Assembly: GCA_964291445.2 (NCBI GenBank)
Contig: OZ219862.1
Location: 992,001 to 1,056,000 of the forward strand
Direction: 5' to 3'
From: JAPOXR01 sp964291445
GTDB lineage: Bacteria; Pseudomonadota; Alphaproteobacteria; Rhodobacterales; Rhodobacteraceae
Length of the DNA stretch: 64,000 nt
Position numbers and translations under genes: made by a program. Numbering within the stretch: position 1 is the stretch's first letter; every line of letters begins with the position of its first letter. Shown here one piece after another: positions 46,326 to 55,006 of the stretch. The notes below the pieces were generated by a model, which was not told where the DNA came from, did not search any database, and saw nothing but the letters and a program-made list of their open reading frames with translations.

Positions 46326-47210
46326 TCATCGACCCCGGCTGGCAATGACCGCCTCGCGCCAGGCAATGAAGGATGCTGAGCCGATGATAATCGCACCGCC
46401 CGCAAGAACCCACGCATCCAGAGCCTCTCCGAAGAGCAGCACCCCGACGGCAGACGCCCAGACAAGTTGCAGGAAGGTTGCCGGCTGCACCGCCGATACC
46501 GGCGCCATGCGGAAGGCCATGGTCATGGTGAAATGGCCAGCGGTTGCAAAGGCCGCCACGAGGAACAGCAGGAACAATTGCCAGGCGGTCGGCGGAACCC
46601 ATACCGCGGCGGCAAACGGAGCCAGCACGACCGTGACCGTGATCGACAGCATGCCGACAATCGTGGTCGGACTCATCGTGTCGCTCATGCGCTTGGCCAT
46701 CAGGTAGGACACCCCGAATGACAGCGAGGTTCCCAGCATGGCAATATGCCCTGGTGAAATCTCGCGAAATCCCGGCCGGAGAATGATCAGTGACCCGACC
46801 AGCGCCGCGCATACCGCCAGGATTCGTCGAATGGCCAGCTGTTCACCCAGGAAGATGGCAGCGCCAATGGTCACGAATACCGGTGCAAGGTAGTTCAGCG
46901 ACGTAACCTCGGCGATGGTGATCCGGGTCATGGCGAAAAACCAGCAATAGACACCCAGTGAGTGCACGAGGCCACGCAGCCAGTAATGGGCATGGTTCTT
47001 TCTGCTCAACCCGGAGCGCAGCAGCGGGCGAAGCATGGGAACGAGGAACACCAGGCCCAGCAGGTAGCGCAGGAACGCCGCCAGGATGGGCGGCACGTCA
47101 TTGCCCAGATACTTGACGGCAATGACCACAGCCACGAAATTCAGACCGGAAACCACCATCCAGCCAAAACCGGCCATGGTGCCGCGGCTTGAATAGGCTA
47201 GCCTTGGCAA
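46326..47210 (-). CDS. EamA/DMT-family transporter
   Basis: A 294-residue membrane protein with ten predicted helices arranged as two EamA repeats (about residues 12-150 and 160-290); the second repeat ends VLLFGEALDAWVLAGGAIIIGS, typical of the drug/metabolite exporter superfamily. The start may be TTG at 47210 or ATG at 47177; both lack a strong ribosome binding site, and the longer form keeps the usual segment before helix 1. Substrate unknown. Confidence 0.88.
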   Translation of the reverse strand: MPRLAYSSRGTMAGFGWMVVSGLNFVAVVIAVKYLGNDVPPILAAFLRYLLGLVFLVPMLRPLLRSGLSRKNHAHYWLRGLVHSLGVYCWFFAMTRITIAEVTSLNYLAPVFVTIGAAIFLGEQLAIRRILAVCAALVGSLIILRPGFREISPGHIAMLGTSLSFGVSYLMAKRMSDTMSPTTIVGMLSITVTVVLAPFAAAVWVPPTAWQLFLLFLVAAFATAGHFTMTMAFRMAPVSAVQPATFLQLVWASAVGVLLFGEALDAWVLAGGAIIIGSASFIAWREAVIASRGR

Positions 47211-47328
47211 GGATTACTGCCGGATACCTGTCCGGTGGCCTGGCCGGGAATGGCTGCCGCCGGGGCAGAAATGACCTGGTCCCGGGTGCAGTCGGCGGCA
47301 CTTGTGGAGTTGAACACGAATCCGGCGA

Positions 47329-48069
47329 TCAGAGTATTTCCATGACCTCATCCGGAATTTCGAAATTGGCGGTCACGTGCTGGATATCATCCTCGTTCTC
47401 GAGCGCCTCAATCAGCCTGACCACCTTGCGGGCGCCGTCGAGATCAAGCTCGGTGGTGGTTGTCGGCTTCCAGATGATCCTGGCCGACTCCGCCTCCCCG
47501 ACCGACTCCTCGAGTGCCGCCGACACCGAGGCCAGTTCCGCATCGGCCGTGTAGATCCGGTGACCGTCATCAGAGCTCTCGAGATCCTCGGCGCCGGCCT
47601 CGATGGCGGCTTCCAGCATGTCGCCGGAATCGGCAGCCTCCAGCGAAAACATGATCTCGCCCATCCTCTCGAACATGTAGCTGACGGCGCCGGTTTCGGC
47701 CATCTTGCCGCCCGCCTTGTTGACAATGGTGCGCACGGTCGTCGCCGTTCGGTTCCTGTTGTCGGTCATCGCCTCGACGATGAATGCCACGCCGGATGGT
47801 CCGTAGGCTTCATACCTGACCTCCTCGAGCGTATCGGCATCGGGGCCGGATGCCTTGGAAATTGCCCGGTCAATGACATCCTTCGGAACCGAACTGGACT
47901 TGGCTTCCTTGACCGCAAGCCGCAGCCTGGGATTCTTGTCGGGATCCGGATCGCCTAGCCTGGCCGCGATTGTCACCTCGCGGGCCAGCCTGGAAAACAA
48001 TTTCGAGCGCGCCGCGTCCTGCCGCCCCTTCCGATGCTGAATATTGGCCCATTTCGAATGACCAGCCAT
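47329..48069 (-). CDS. YebC/PmpR-family protein
   Basis: A 246-residue YebC protein: N-terminus MAGHSKWANIQHRKGRQDAA, middle IVEAMTDNRNRTATTVRTIVNKAGG, and C-terminal VVRLIEALENEDDIQHVTANFEIP. Family members were described as transcriptional regulators and, more recently, as ribosome-associated factors that help translation of difficult motifs. The latter fits the presence of efp 2.7 kb away only loosely. Cytoplasmic. Confidence 0.95.
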   Translation of the reverse strand: MAGHSKWANIQHRKGRQDAARSKLFSRLAREVTIAARLGDPDPDKNPRLRLAVKEAKSSSVPKDVIDRAISKASGPDADTLEEVRYEAYGPSGVAFIVEAMTDNRNRTATTVRTIVNKAGGKMAETGAVSYMFERMGEIMFSLEAADSGDMLEAAIEAGAEDLESSDDGHRIYTADAELASVSAALEESVGEAESARIIWKPTTTTELDLDGARKVVRLIEALENEDDIQHVTANFEIPDEVMEIL

Positions 48070-48426
48070 CTGAACTCTCCACCTTGAACATCAACCCGGC
48101 AAACTCCCGGATGCAGGCCGACATGGATATCGGCCAACCGGAATGCGTGGCACAGCCGGCGACCCCAACCAGCTTGCGGGCCCGGAATCCCGCACCCTTC
48201 CTAAACTCCCTGATACGATTCGCAAGCCCCCAGACCCGGTGCAGGCACATCCCGCCCGCCCTGGCAGGCTGCCACCAGCCAGCGTTGCAGCCGCCACGTC
48301 ACGGCGCCGGGTCGCTTCCTGGCCGATATCGGCACGGTCCGCATTGCCCGACCTGTTCCGGCCGGATATGGAAGACCCGAGGTCGGCCAGGCAGGTCCGG
48401 CCGGGATCCAGCCAGGTGGAGAGCCC
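48070..48426. other. Divergent intergenic region between yebC and ygfZ
   Basis: About 360 bases separating divergent genes. No frame gives a credible protein and no RNA gene or repeat stands out; both promoters should be here. Confidence 0.45.
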
Positions 48427-49206
48427 ATGCCCCATTGCAGCACGCATGACCGGATGGTGATCGAAGTCGCCGGCCGTGACCGCCAGGATTTCCTCCAGGG
48501 CCTGATCACCAATGATGTCCGCCGGGTATCGCAAGGCCTGGTCTATGCCGCCCTGCTGACGCCACAGGGGAAGTATTTGTGTGATTTCTTTGTGTTCGAG
48601 CAGGGCGATTCCATCATGCTCGATGTCGACGCCAGCCTGGCCAGCCAGTTGGAGCAACGCCTGGGCCTCTACCGGTTGCGGCAGGCGGTCACGGTTGGTG
48701 GAACGAAAATCGCGGTCAGCCGCGGAACCGGAGAGGTGCCGGAGGGCGCCTGGCCGGATCCCCGCTGCCCCTCACTCGGATGGCGCCTCTATGGCGGGGC
48801 CGGCCGGGATGACATCGGCGATGACTGGGACCGTATGCGGGTCGAGCACTGCATTCCCGAGACCGGAATCGAACTGGTTCCCGACCGCACCTTCATCCTT
48901 GAGGCAGGTCTCGAGCGGCTGAACGGAGTCGACTTTCACAAGGGCTGCTATGTCGGCCAGGAGGTCACCGCCCGCATGCGCCACAAGACCAGGTTGACCA
49001 AGGGTCTGGCAACGGTGCTGGTCGAGGGAGCGGCGAGTCCCGGCACCACCATCATGTCCGGGAAGAGACAGGCCGGGATCCTGCACACGGTGGCAGGAGA
49101 CAAGGCGATCGCCTATCTGCGTTTCGACCGTCTTGGCAGCGAGCCCCTCGTCGCCGGCGATGCGCAGCTGCGACTTCCGCAGGATGCGACGCAGGTTGCC
49201 TCCTAA
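48427..49206 (+). CDS. ygfZ: Folate-binding YgfZ-family iron-sulfur cluster maintenance protein
   Basis: A 259-residue GcvT-like protein. The hallmark KGCYVGQEVTARMRHK (about residue 175) contains the conserved Cys of YgfZ, and the N-terminal VIEVAGRDRQDFLQGLITND is the folate-binding half. The family supports folate-dependent repair or assembly of some iron-sulfur proteins. Its TAA overlaps tail-to-tail with the stop of the opposite inositol-monophosphatase-like gene. Confidence 0.9.
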   Translation: MPHCSTHDRMVIEVAGRDRQDFLQGLITNDVRRVSQGLVYAALLTPQGKYLCDFFVFEQGDSIMLDVDASLASQLEQRLGLYRLRQAVTVGGTKIAVSRGTGEVPEGAWPDPRCPSLGWRLYGGAGRDDIGDDWDRMRVEHCIPETGIELVPDRTFILEAGLERLNGVDFHKGCYVGQEVTARMRHKTRLTKGLATVLVEGAASPGTTIMSGKRQAGILHTVAGDKAIAYLRFDRLGSEPLVAGDAQLRLPQDATQVAS

Positions 49207-49982
49207 CCGTCTCCCCGGACGAGCCCGGCGAAGGAATCGAATGCCGGGCTGGCGGCGGCGATGATGTCGTACCAACCGTCGCCCGGTGCCAGGCTGGACA
49301 TCCCGCCGGCTTCGGTGACCACCAACTCGGCTGCCATGATCTCGTCCCTGTGCGTGCCGGTGCCGACATGACCGTCGAACCGCCCTGCCGCCAGGTAGGC
49401 CAGGGCGAGCGACGGGCTTCCGAGCGACCTCGTTCCCGCCACCTGGCCGCCAATCCGCCCGGCCCTTTCTGCCGACTCACCCGGCTCGTCGCCGGGTTGC
49501 GGTGCTTCAATCGACACCAGCATCTCGGCCAACCTGGTCCGGGAGGAGCTTCGCATCCTGGACTCGTTCAGCCAGCTTCCACCCCCGCGTTCGGCCGCGA
49601 ACATCTCGTTGGACATGACGTCGAATACCAGCCCCAACAGGCATTGCCCCTTGTGCTCCAGCGCCACGGTGACCGACCAGCTCGGCACGCCATGGCTGAA
49701 ATTGACCCATCCATCGAGTGCATTGACGATCCAGTAGCGCGTCGGGTCGGTCCCGTCCCGGTCGTCGAGCAACCGGCAGCGGAACCCGTAATTGGGTCGC
49801 GTCTCGGCAAGTTTTTCAACCAGATTGGCCTCCGCCCGCTCATGGGCCCGGCGCGAAAAGGACGCTGTTCCCTTGATGGAGGTCTGCAACTGCCTGACCT
49901 CGTCGAAATCCCGCAACATGCGGCGGCCAACGGACCGGGCCGCCTTCTCCATCAGGTTGAAATTCGGGTTGTTGCGCAGCAT
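49203..49982 (-). CDS. Inositol-monophosphatase-like protein with degraded active site
   Basis: A 259-residue protein of IMPase/SuhB fold. The family pattern (E-E, then DPLDGTxNF, then WDxAAG) is degenerate: the Glu-Glu region reads GFRCRLLDDRDG, the metal motif reads NALDGWVNFSHG (first Asp to Asn, Thr to Trp), and the last motif reads RDEIMAAELV. Several metal ligands are therefore missing by eye, so phosphatase activity is doubtful and a regulatory or SuhB-like RNA-related role is possible. Start at ATG 49982; an earlier in-frame ATG near 50117 would add 45 basic, non-family residues. It is divergent from the thioesterase gene. Confidence 0.8.
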   Translation of the reverse strand: MLRNNPNFNLMEKAARSVGRRMLRDFDEVRQLQTSIKGTASFSRRAHERAEANLVEKLAETRPNYGFRCRLLDDRDGTDPTRYWIVNALDGWVNFSHGVPSWSVTVALEHKGQCLLGLVFDVMSNEMFAAERGGGSWLNESRMRSSSRTRLAEMLVSIEAPQPGDEPGESAERAGRIGGQVAGTRSLGSPSLALAYLAAGRFDGHVGTGTHRDEIMAAELVVTEAGGMSSLAPGDGWYDIIAAASPAFDSFAGLVRGDG

Positions 49983-50141
49983 GGCACCCGCCGTACCACC
50001 CTCGGCCGCAATTCGGAACAGGCGATTGTCGGGTGACTGCGATAACCTGGCACCGGGACGGGATTCAACACCATGGCGGCCGGGCCGGGGCTTGATTCGC
50101 GGTCGGGATCGGGCCATGTCACTTGAAAGGGAGAAACCGCC

Positions 50142-50621
50142 ATGCACCGCCAGCACTATGCTTCGAGCCCGGATGACCTGCCATCTGCGCAGTTGCGCCG
50201 GTCCATGAGCGGGCTGGAATTCATGCAGAAAATGCTGGAGGGCGAATTGCCGCTGCCACCGATCGCCCGGCTCATGAATTTCCGCCTCCACGCGGTCGAG
50301 CCCGGGCGCGTGGTCTTTTGCGGCTCGCCCGAATTCTCGTCGGCCAACCCCATGGGGAGCGTGCATGGCGGATGGTATGGCACCATGCTCGACAGTGCCA
50401 TGGCCTGTGCGGTCATGACCGGGATCCGGAAGGGTCAGGATTACACCACCCTCGAATACAAGGTAAACCTGATCCGGCCGGTGCAGATCGGCAGCACCGT
50501 GCTGGCCGAGGGGACGGTGGTCCATGGAGGACGTTCAACAGCCGTTGCCGAGGCCCGCATCACCACCGGGGATGGCAAGATCTGCGCCAAGGCGGTCACC
50601 ACCTGCCTGATCATCGGCTGA
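50142..50621 (+). CDS. PaaI-family hot-dog thioesterase
   Basis: A 159-residue hot-dog fold protein. The motif NPMGSVHGGWYGTMLDSAMACA holds the conserved His-Gly-Gly and the catalytic Asp region of PaaI-type thioesterases, followed by EYKVNLIRPV. It hydrolyses an acyl-CoA or aryl-CoA; substrate unknown. The ATG follows AAAGGGAG. It converges with efp. Confidence 0.88.
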   Translation: MHRQHYASSPDDLPSAQLRRSMSGLEFMQKMLEGELPLPPIARLMNFRLHAVEPGRVVFCGSPEFSSANPMGSVHGGWYGTMLDSAMACAVMTGIRKGQDYTTLEYKVNLIRPVQIGSTVLAEGTVVHGGRSTAVAEARITTGDGKICAKAVTTCLIIG

Positions 50622-50731
50622 GCCTCGGCGGCTCTGGTTGCATCGGCTGGCGTCGCGTCCGGCCTAGCGGTCCCGGCTTACCCGTCACCGCTTCGGGGAC
50701 GGATGGTCACGTCGCGGCCCACGGGATTGCC

Positions 50732-51295
50732 TCAGGCCCGCTCCGAATAGGCAAAGGTCTCGGTATTCACCATGACGTCATCACCGACGCCGATGAAGGG
50801 CGGCACCGATATCCGCAACCCGTTGTCGAGAACCGCCGGTTTGAAGCTGTTGGCAGCCGTCTGTCCGGAGATGACCGGCTCGGTCTCGTCGACCCTGCAG
50901 GCAACCTTCTGGGGCAGCGTTATGTTCAGGGCCTCCTCGCCATGGAATTCGACCATGACCGTCATCCCTTCCTGGAGAAAGGGAAGCCGCTCGCCAAGCA
51001 GGCTGGATTCGAGGCTGACCTGGTCGAACATCTCGGAATCCATCAGGACCAGAAGCTCGCCATCGCGGTAGAGGAACTGGTGATCGCGCTGCTCCAGCCG
51101 GACCCGCTCCACCCGGTCGGCAGACCTGAACCGTTCGTTCAGTTTTGACTGGTTGCGCAAATTGCGCAATTCGACCTGGGCAAAGGCACCTCCCTTGCCC
51201 GGCTTCACATGCTCGACCTTGACGACATTCCACAGCCCGTCATTGTGTTCCAGGATGTTGCCGGGACGTATTTCGTTTCCGTTGATTTTTGGCAT
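50732..51295 (-). CDS. efp: Translation elongation factor P
   Basis: A 187-residue EF-P with the KOW-like N domain, central OB domain and C-terminal OB domain (VNTETFAYSERA at the end). The modification-site loop reads VKPGKGGAF with Lys34 at the tip. EF-P relieves ribosome stalling at proline runs. No epmA or epmB gene is seen in this window. Divergent from the small DUF6280-like gene. Confidence 0.96.
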   Translation of the reverse strand: MPKINGNEIRPGNILEHNDGLWNVVKVEHVKPGKGGAFAQVELRNLRNQSKLNERFRSADRVERVRLEQRDHQFLYRDGELLVLMDSEMFDQVSLESSLLGERLPFLQEGMTVMVEFHGEEALNITLPQKVACRVDETEPVISGQTAANSFKPAVLDNGLRISVPPFIGVGDDVMVNTETFAYSERA

Positions 51296-51476
51296 GGTTT
51301 GCAGATTTCAGTTGCATTTTTGCTACCAATTCCTATATGGTCGGGCTTTGCGATTATCAACGATTGGTTGGAAATCGCCTGCGAGACAGTCAGCCGATGC
51401 AAGGCGCAATCCGGTTTTGCGACCGGGTTGACGGGCAGTTTCGGGCGCGACCAACTACAGACAGGGACTCACTTTC

Positions 51477-51788
51477 ATGGCCGATTATGACGATACGGCA
51501 TTCAATCATGAGCAGGGATCCCGGGCACGAAAGTTGTTTGCCGCCGTCGTGCTGGCAGCACTGGATGATGCCATAGTCGACGACAGAAAATACGGCAATG
51601 GCCCCGATGTCATCGAGCGCTGGGCTCGATCCAGGGATGGGCGGGAGGTGCTGACCTGCGCCGGCATTGATCCGAATGAACGCGTCGTCGACGGGCTGAA
51701 AGCCTTCGTCAAGCGGGGTATCCGAACATCGGTTGCCCTGTCCCGGGAAGAAAGCGAGCGGCGGTCACAGCGCGCACGGGCGGCCTGA
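51477..51788 (+). CDS. Small conserved protein, DUF6280-like
   Basis: A 103-residue soluble protein. The segments EQGSRARKLFAAVVLAALDD, RWARSRDGREVLTCAGIDP and NERVVDGLKAFV are strongly reminiscent of a Rhodobacterales family I know as DUF6280. It is predicted to be mostly helical, with a basic C-terminal tail. Function unknown. The ATG at 51477 lies 180 bp from the divergent efp start. Confidence 0.75.
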   Translation: MADYDDTAFNHEQGSRARKLFAAVVLAALDDAIVDDRKYGNGPDVIERWARSRDGREVLTCAGIDPNERVVDGLKAFVKRGIRTSVALSREESERRSQRARAA

Positions 51789-51844
51789 CTGTTGGGTAGC
51801 AGGTTAATTCAGCGTTAAGCGGCGGCGGTCACCCGCCGGCCACG

Positions 51845-52603
51845 TCATCTCTCCGGCCGGCGCAAGACCTCCAGCGATCCTTCTTCGCTCCTGGCCGTCA
51901 GCTTCATCAGCCGGAACCGGCCTTCCTGGTCGGGGTGTTCCTCGAAGAGCAGCGTGAACGGATAGTCGGTCTGCTCCGCCAGATCCTCTTCCTTGTAGCC
52001 ATCGACACGAATATAGGCCCCGTCGCAATAGGTGCCGTCATCTTCCTCGCGCGGCACATTCAACAGGATTCGTGTCCGCCGCACCCCGTCAAATACCGGG
52101 TAATCCTGGTCACATAGCTCGTCCCTGCTGACATCCCGCACGATGACGAACACCGCGGTGAGCGGGTCGACGGTGCCGGCCTGCCTGCTCATCGGCGCCC
52201 GCGGCGTGCCGACAGGCTTCGGCGGCGAGGACTGGACATTGCTGGGTGCGCCATTGACATAGGAAATGGCGCCGTAGGAGGTCTCGCTGCCGTCAATTGC
52301 ATGCTCGGCAAATTGCGCCGGCACAAACCTGCCGCGGACCAGTCTCCCTTCGACCATCGCCTGATAGTCGATCTTCTTGAACATGCTGGCAAGTCCTGTC
52401 GTCTTCAGCACCGCCCCGACCGAGTAGGAACTGCGGTCTGCCTCGACGGTCAAATCCATCCTGCCGACCGACCAGCCGGATAGCCTGACATCGAAGGACA
52501 TGTTGCCGGGGAATACCTGCTGTGATTTGGCACCGCCTGCGGCCGCCAGAAACATGATTGCCCCCATGGCAGCGGGCCGTATCACCAATTTCACGAATCG
52601 CAC
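51845..52603 (-). CDS. Secreted DUF3108-family protein
   Basis: A 252-residue periplasmic protein. A signal peptide (VRFVKLVIRPAAMGAIMFLA.., cleavage after KSQ or nearby) is followed by the DUF3108 domain (FDVRLSGWSVGRMDLTVEAD, DYQAMVEGRL, DPLTAVFVIVRD). The start is a GTG five bases after AAGAGGAG, an excellent ribosome binding site; the in-frame ATG at 52642 would add residues before the signal peptide. Function unknown. It is divergent from meaB. Confidence 0.85.
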   Translation of the reverse strand: MRFVKLVIRPAAMGAIMFLAAAGGAKSQQVFPGNMSFDVRLSGWSVGRMDLTVEADRSSYSVGAVLKTTGLASMFKKIDYQAMVEGRLVRGRFVPAQFAEHAIDGSETSYGAISYVNGAPSNVQSSPPKPVGTPRAPMSRQAGTVDPLTAVFVIVRDVSRDELCDQDYPVFDGVRRTRILLNVPREEDDGTYCDGAYIRVDGYKEEDLAEQTDYPFTLLFEEHPDQEGRFRLMKLTARSEEGSLEVLRRPER

Positions 52604-52685
52604 GACAACTCCTCTTTTGCCAAAAATACTCCCACCCGGCATGCAATCAATGTCGCAATCCGTTATTTCACGGAATCATGATGGC

Positions 52686-53744
52686 ATGGAAGTCGAAATT
52701 ACCGGCATGACCAAGAGCCAGGACAGGACACTTCACGGCAGCGCCGCCATGGCTGCCGATATCAGATCCGGCAACAGGAGGGCGCTTTCGGCCGCAATCA
52801 CCCTGGTCGAAAGCACACGTGCCGAAGACCAGGAGCTGGCGGCGGGCGTGATGGACAGGCTCGCCCGGACCGGGCGGAGGGAGGCAGTGAGAATTGCCGT
52901 GTCCGGCACGCCGGGTGCCGGCAAATCAACGCTGATCAATGCGGCCGGGTCCATGCTGGTGCAGCGGGGATGCAGCGTGGCCGTGCTGGCGATTGACCCG
53001 ACATCCGCCCGTACCGGTGGCTCGATACTCGGCGACAAGACCAGGATGGCCGGGCTTGCCGGATTGTCCGGCGCATATATCCGGCCGTCGCCAAACAGCC
53101 AGGCCCTGGGCGGCGTGGCATCCCGGTCCACGGAAGCGGTGTTCCTGTGCGAACAGGCCGGGTTCGACCATGTTCTGATCGAAACTGTCGGTGTTGGGCA
53201 GTCGGAAACCGATGCCTCCCGATTCTCGGACGTCTTCATGCTCCTGGCCGCGCCCGGTGGTGGTGACGAGTTGCAGGGAATCAAGCGGGGCATCATCGAG
53301 TTGGCCGACCTGGTCGTGGTCAACAAGGCCGATGGCGAGCTGAAGAACGCGGCGCTGGCGGCGGCATCCGAATACCGGGCAGCCATTCGCCTGCTCCCGG
53401 CATCGTCGGCCAACCCCCCGGATTTTCCCAAGGTGCTGGCCCTGTCGGCAATCGAGGAGGTCGGCCTGGACGCCATGCTCGACGAGATTGCGCAATTGGT
53501 GAATTGGCGAAAATCCGGCATTCACTGGCGGGAAGGACGGCGGGCCCAGGATGCGCAGTGGCTGGAGTCGCGCCTGCGGCAGACAATCCACTCATCCGTC
53601 GAACAGGCGGGCCTGGTCAGGCAATCATGCCGCCAGCTGCAAAGAGAACTCGATGCCGGCTACTCGGTATACAGCCCGGAAATCTCCGGCGAGCTTGCCC
53701 GGATGTCAGCCAGGATTGCCCGACTGCTCGAGGAGAGCAAGTAG
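52686..53744 (+). CDS. meaB: Methylmalonyl-CoA mutase-associated GTPase MeaB
   Basis: A 352-residue G3E-type GTPase. The P-loop GTPGAGKST (about residue 77), the conserved IDPTSARTGGSILGDKTRM and the IETVGVGQSE switch region, then VVVNKADGE for guanine specificity, define the MeaB/ArgK family. It gates cofactor loading of, and protects, the mutase encoded at 38085. The ATG at 52707 is an alternative start. Residues 255-300 contain the linker toward the dimerisation helices. Confidence 0.93.
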   Translation: MEVEITGMTKSQDRTLHGSAAMAADIRSGNRRALSAAITLVESTRAEDQELAAGVMDRLARTGRREAVRIAVSGTPGAGKSTLINAAGSMLVQRGCSVAVLAIDPTSARTGGSILGDKTRMAGLAGLSGAYIRPSPNSQALGGVASRSTEAVFLCEQAGFDHVLIETVGVGQSETDASRFSDVFMLLAAPGGGDELQGIKRGIIELADLVVVNKADGELKNAALAAASEYRAAIRLLPASSANPPDFPKVLALSAIEEVGLDAMLDEIAQLVNWRKSGIHWREGRRAQDAQWLESRLRQTIHSSVEQAGLVRQSCRQLQRELDAGYSVYSPEISGELARMSARIARLLEESK

Positions 53745-54011
53745 CGGAGCCCTGTTCTTCCGGACGGGCCGCCAGACGAGAATGCCCTTGCCGGCGGCCA
53801 GCCATTCGGGCCGCACCTGCCATGCTGGCCCGAGGACCGACGGCGGTCAGCCCCGGCTTCACTGGTCGGCAAACTGTCCCCGGGCGCTGCGTCCTGTTGG
53901 TCGCTGCCATGCCGACAATCCCTTGACTGGTGGCCGGTTTCTGACTAGAGACCGTGCTCGCCGAGGCAACAACCCTCGGTTCGAACTCCCGGCAGGAACT
54001 GGATTGGCACC
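53745..54011. other. rpmB upstream region with a hairpin
   Basis: About 270 bases between meaB and rpmB. CCGAGG at 53961-53966 and CCTCGG at 53974-53979 form a 6-bp stem with a 7-base loop (CAACAAC), 33 bases before the rpmB ATG. It could be a regulatory hairpin in the rpmB leader; it has no T-run and is not called a terminator. Confidence 0.4.
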
Positions 54012-54314
54012 ATGGCACGCGTCTGTGAATTGACTAGCAAGAAAGTGATGACCGGCAACAATGTCAGTCATGCGAAAAACAGGACCAAGCGGCGATTTTT
54101 GCCAAATCTCAATGAGGCGACATTGATGTCAGAGACGCTCGGCAAATCCTTCAGGCTCCGGGTGTCAGCCGCTGCATTGCGAACGGTCGATCACCGCGGT
54201 GGCCTCGACAGCTTTCTCGACAAGGCCCCGGATTCCGAACTTTCTGCCCGGGCGCTGAAGATCAAGCGTGATGTGGCCAGGGCTCGTGAGTCCGGTGAGC
54301 AGGAAGCCTCCTGA
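54012..54314 (+). CDS. rpmB: 50S ribosomal protein L28
   Basis: The 100-residue L28 has the signature MARVCELTSKKVMTGNNVSH, then KNRTKRRFLPNL; the KNRTKRRFLPN box is diagnostic. It is a longer alphaproteobacterial form with a C-terminal extension of about 30 residues. No zinc-binding Cys pair is present. The copper-chaperone frame overlaps its stop. Confidence 0.96.
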   Translation: MARVCELTSKKVMTGNNVSHAKNRTKRRFLPNLNEATLMSETLGKSFRLRVSAAALRTVDHRGGLDSFLDKAPDSELSARALKIKRDVARARESGEQEAS

Positions 54315-54394
54315 TCGGCGCCGCCGGCAAGACTTGTACCACATTCAGCGGGCCAGGCCCGTTCATCCGTCGGCTGACCCTGGCGGCGCTGGCA

Positions 54395-54793
54395 ATGCTC
54401 GCCGCCGGCATCGCACAGGCGTGCGAACTGACCGCGGAGGATGCCGTGGTCGTTGCAGCAACCCCGGCCGCACGGTCGGCAGCGACCTACATGACGATCA
54501 CCAATGCGTGCGATGGCGACGATCGGCTGCTCGAGGTCTCGACCGTCATCGCCGCACGCGCCGAGTTGCATTCGCAACGAATCGAGGGCGGAATCGCCAT
54601 CATGCATCCGATCGAGAATGGAATCGAACTTCGATCGGCCACGACAACCTCCCTGGAGCCTGGCGGCAATCACGTCATGTTGCTCGGGCTGGACCGCGGC
54701 CTGAGAGAGGGAGAACTGGTCAGGCTGGAGCTGCAATTCGAGGACGCCGCCCCTCTCGCCCTTCTGGCTCCGTTCAGGCCGATCAAGCGCTGA
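54395..54793 (+). CDS. Periplasmic copper chaperone PCu(A)C
   Basis: A protein of the PCu(A)C family. The copper ligand pattern is visible as His in AELHSQRIEG, Met in AIMHPIENGIEL, and His-x-Met in GGNHVMLLGL. It delivers Cu(I) to cytochrome oxidase. The first ATG leaves a short signal peptide; a CTG at 54311 that overlaps the rpmB TGA and follows AGGAAG would add 28 codons and give a proper one (PFIRRLTLAALAML, then AAGIAQA). I give the ATG frame (132 residues) but consider the longer form plausible. Confidence 0.8.
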   Translation: MLAAGIAQACELTAEDAVVVAATPAARSAATYMTITNACDGDDRLLEVSTVIAARAELHSQRIEGGIAIMHPIENGIELRSATTTSLEPGGNHVMLLGLDRGLREGELVRLELQFEDAAPLALLAPFRPIKR

Positions 54794-55006
54794 CCGGACC
54801 CCTGCCGGCGATGCATGCTGGCACTGCCGGTTGATTGCGTGATATGCCGATGATCGCAGGGTTGATCGAGACTCGTGTTCCGGAACCAGACCGTCAAGCA
54901 TAGAATTGCCAAACGACATTCAGACCGGGCTCACCCGCAGGCGTCCCGGCGTGACCGGGTCTCGCGAGCCTGGCGGCATCCTCATTGACCCCAGGGCAAT
55001 TGCCAC

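Noticed and set aside
49983..50117. N-terminal extension of the inositol-monophosphatase-like protein
   Set aside because: The added residues are Arg/Pro-rich and unlike the family; no ribosome binding site supports the earlier ATG.
53941..54000. tRNA fragment or attachment site before rpmB (GGTTCGAAC)
   Set aside because: The string is short, no tRNA arms pair, and no integrase or matching repeat is present.
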